From 2-12-FULL-43-11 sp035655355 (lineage in GTDB: Bacteria; Patescibacteriota; Minisyncoccia; UBA6257; Colwellbacteraceae): a stretch of DNA of 7,854 nt. Position numbers and translations under genes: made by a program. Where the stretch lies: the NCBI GenBank assembly GCA_035655355.1, contig DASRUQ010000045.1, positions 1-7,854 of the forward strand, in the 5' to 3' direction. Under the pieces are notes generated by a model. That model made no database searches, was not told where the DNA came from, and was given only the letters and a program-made list of their open reading frames with translations. Below, in pieces: positions 6,551 through 7,854 of this stretch (positions are counted from its first letter, which is position 1; every line of letters begins with the position of its first letter).

Positions 6551-7854
6551 ATGTTTAAGTATAAATTAAGTTGTAAGAACTTTATTAAGCACTACTTTTT
6601 TCCCCGCCAAAGCGTTTCTGCCTTCACCCTCGTCGAACTCCTCATCGTCGTCGGTATCCTGGCCGTTCTCAGCACCACTGCCGTCGTCTTCCTGAACCCG
6701 TTAGGTCAGCTCCAGCAAGCCAGAGACAGCAACCGGCTAACCGGCTTGGAAAGTGTCCGTCAAACCCTGTCTCTGCTGAATCTCGGCAATTCTCCTCCTT
6801 CTTTCGGCTCCTCCAATGTGATTTATGTCTCTCTGCCTGACGATACCTCTCCTAATTGCGCCAGCTGGAATCTGCCCGCTCCACCCACCGGCTGGTCCTA
6901 TGCCTGTCAAAATGAAGCCAACTTCAAAAAGGTCAACGGCTCCGGCTGGCTGCCGATTGATCTCACCTCCACCACTTTCAGCACCACCTCTGCCGTGCTG
7001 CCCACCGACCCCCAGAACAACACCACCAACTACTATTACTACGTCTATGACTCCACCACCGGCGCCTATGAGCTGGGCGCTGTCCTCGAAGCTGACAAGA
7101 ATCAAACTCTGGCCATCAATGACGGCGGCGACAACCCTGGTTTCTGGGAGTTAGGCTCCAGACTCAGCCTCTATCCCACCACCGGCAGTCTGGCCGTCAA
7201 CAACGAATCCAATCAGCCTGTCTCCAACGAAAGCAGCCTCCTAGCCTACGCCCAAGCTGCCTTAACCGGCCAAGTCGCATACTTCATCGGCACCAACCAG
7301 ATTACCGGCTCCAACGACTTCTTCTGGAATGATTCCACCAAGAAGCTAACTGTGGCTGGGACTATTGAGTCAACCGGATTCAAACTGACTACTACCCCTA
7401 CAGCCGGTTACGTTTTAACTTCTGATACTTCTGGTGTGGGGACGTGGCAAGCGGCAGCGGGAGGCAGTCAGTGGATAACGAGCGGCTCCAATATCTACTT
7501 TAATACGGGAAATGTGGGGATTGGGACGACGGGGCCTGGGACAAAATTAGATATACTTGGTGGTCTTACAAGCGAAACAGATGGTAGTCAGAGAATCAGA
7601 TTACGAGGGTATAGCGCCGGATTAGAAATAGTTGATAAAGATAATGTTGAAAATTTCTATATTGCGATTGATGATGACGATAGTAACAATCTTAAGATAG
7701 GCCCAGGATATGGTCCAGGTCAGGGATTAGGCACGTATCTTACAATAAAATCAAGCGGTGTTGCGGGCGCCGGCAACGTCGGCATCGGGACGACGGGGCC
7801 GAGTTACAAACTTGATGTTAGTGGTCAGATTAATACTTCTGGTGGTTTATGTAT
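6551..7854 (+). CDS. Type IV prepilin-like protein fused to tail-fibre-like repeats, 3'-truncated by the window edge
   Basis: An ORF without stop from ATG 6551 to the window end, 434 residues so far. Residues 1-24 are a basic leader ending QSVSA, followed by FTLVELLIVVGILAVL from 25: a class III prepilin signal with Ala at -1 instead of Gly and Glu29 as the conserved mature Glu5. The continuing amphipathic helix (ARDSNRLTGLESVRQTLSLL) is typical of pilin/pseudopilin stalks. A globular part rich in Thr, Asn, Tyr and Trp follows to about 220, with Cys103 and Cys119 as a possible disulfide. From about 225 the protein changes character: FFWNDSTKKLTVAGTI (257-272), a GYVLTSDTSGVGTWQ motif near 286-300, then NVGIGTTGP at 321 and again at 409, each leading into KLDI/KLDV. 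These are hallmarks of phage-tail-fibre-like proteins that often end in an S74 intramolecular chaperone; whether this one does lies beyond the window. It is likely exported and assembled in or on type IV pili. Function as an adhesin is inference. Confidence 0.85.
   Translation, partial: MFKYKLSCKNFIKHYFFPRQSVSAFTLVELLIVVGILAVLSTTAVVFLNPLGQLQQARDSNRLTGLESVRQTLSLLNLGNSPPSFGSSNVIYVSLPDDTSPNCASWNLPAPPTGWSYACQNEANFKKVNGSGWLPIDLTSTTFSTTSAVLPTDPQNNTTNYYYYVYDSTTGAYELGAVLEADKNQTLAINDGGDNPGFWELGSRLSLYPTTGSLAVNNESNQPVSNESSLLAYAQAALTGQVAYFIGTNQITGSNDFFWNDSTKKLTVAGTIESTGFKLTTTPTAGYVLTSDTSGVGTWQAAAGGSQWITSGSNIYFNTGNVGIGTTGPGTKLDILGGLTSETDGSQRIRLRGYSAGLEIVDKDNVENFYIAIDDDDSNNLKIGPGYGPGQGLGTYLTIKSSGVAGAGNVGIGTTGPSYKLDVSGQINTSGGLC
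7511..7561 (+). repeat. Tail-fibre repeat unit 1 (NVGIGTT...KLD)
   Basis: Seventeen codons encoding NVGIGTTGPGTKLDILG. The same pattern recurs exactly 264 bases (88 codons) downstream. The 14-base core GGGACGACGGGGCC at 7523-7536 is identical in both copies, and flanking codons differ mostly at synonymous positions. Confidence 0.75.
7775..7825 (+). repeat. Tail-fibre repeat unit 2 (NVGIGTT...KLD)
   Basis: Seventeen codons encoding NVGIGTTGPSYKLDVSG, the second copy of the 7511-7561 unit. The identical 14-base core is at 7787-7800. The array may continue past the window end. Confidence 0.75.

Noticed and set aside
6536..6552. Dyad ATTAG-7-CTAAT across the -10 end and start codon of the pilin-fusion ORF
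   Set aside because: The stem is only five A/T-rich base pairs and is easily expected by chance, so it is not called as an operator or a terminator.
6737..7105. Open frame on the minus strand rich in Gly and Val
   Set aside because: It is the antisense shadow of the C-ending codons of the pilin block. Its composition is low-complexity, it has no domain-like pattern, and the sense frame has clear pilin motifs.
6825..7154. Plus-strand open frame rich in Pro and Thr
   Set aside because: It is an out-of-frame reading of the same C-rich pilin block, with no initiation signal and no recognisable motif.

Overview
The window reads as chromosomal DNA of an uncultivated, small-genome bacterium, most likely of the Candidate Phyla Radiation (Patescibacteria; Parcubacteria/Microgenomates-like). 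This is inference from protein style, not from a marker-gene search. Pointers are: an AspRS lacking its GAD insertion, a long-form NDK, ComEC split into two genes, a type IV prepilin of the form recalled from CPR genomes, very tight packing, and almost no Shine-Dalgarno sequences. The standard genetic code fits: most genes end in TAA, and TGA ends the ComEC C-terminal gene. That argues against the TGA-as-Gly code of Gracilibacteria/SR1. All genes are on the + strand.

Layout. Positions 2-883 hold the 3' part of mnmA (tRNA 2-thiouridylase), with a short palindrome plus AT-rich repeat inserted in frame. At 893-1810 is a thioredoxin-reductase-like flavoprotein with an intact CxxC but an altered pyridine-nucleotide site. 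At 1838-2359 is a CobA/CobO-type corrinoid adenosyltransferase, preceded by an extended -10 promoter so close that the mRNA is probably leaderless. Positions 2362-3660 and 3617-4459 encode the membrane channel and the metallo-beta-lactamase-fold halves of ComEC as two overlapping genes. A second promoter leads into aspS (4478-5884) and ndk (5885-6490), which abut with no gap. After a 60-base intergenic stretch with a third promoter, an ORF starts at 6551 and stays open to the window end. It joins a type IV prepilin N-terminus and pilin-like domain to tail-fibre-like repeats.

How they work together. The first seven genes are a compact housekeeping set: tRNA thiolation, disulfide redox, corrinoid adenosylation, DNA uptake, tRNA-Asp charging and NTP balance. 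ComEC and type IV pili commonly cooperate in natural DNA uptake, so the comEC pair and the pilin-like ORF may be functionally linked, although they lie in separate transcription units. The most notable object is the last ORF: a pilin fused to phage-tail-fibre-like material, with an abrupt codon-use change inside the reading frame. It could be a pilus-borne adhesin in a lineage thought to live attached to host cells. No rRNA, tRNA, CRISPR array, insertion sequence or convincing intrinsic terminator was found, and no gene-free stretch exceeds about 60 bases.
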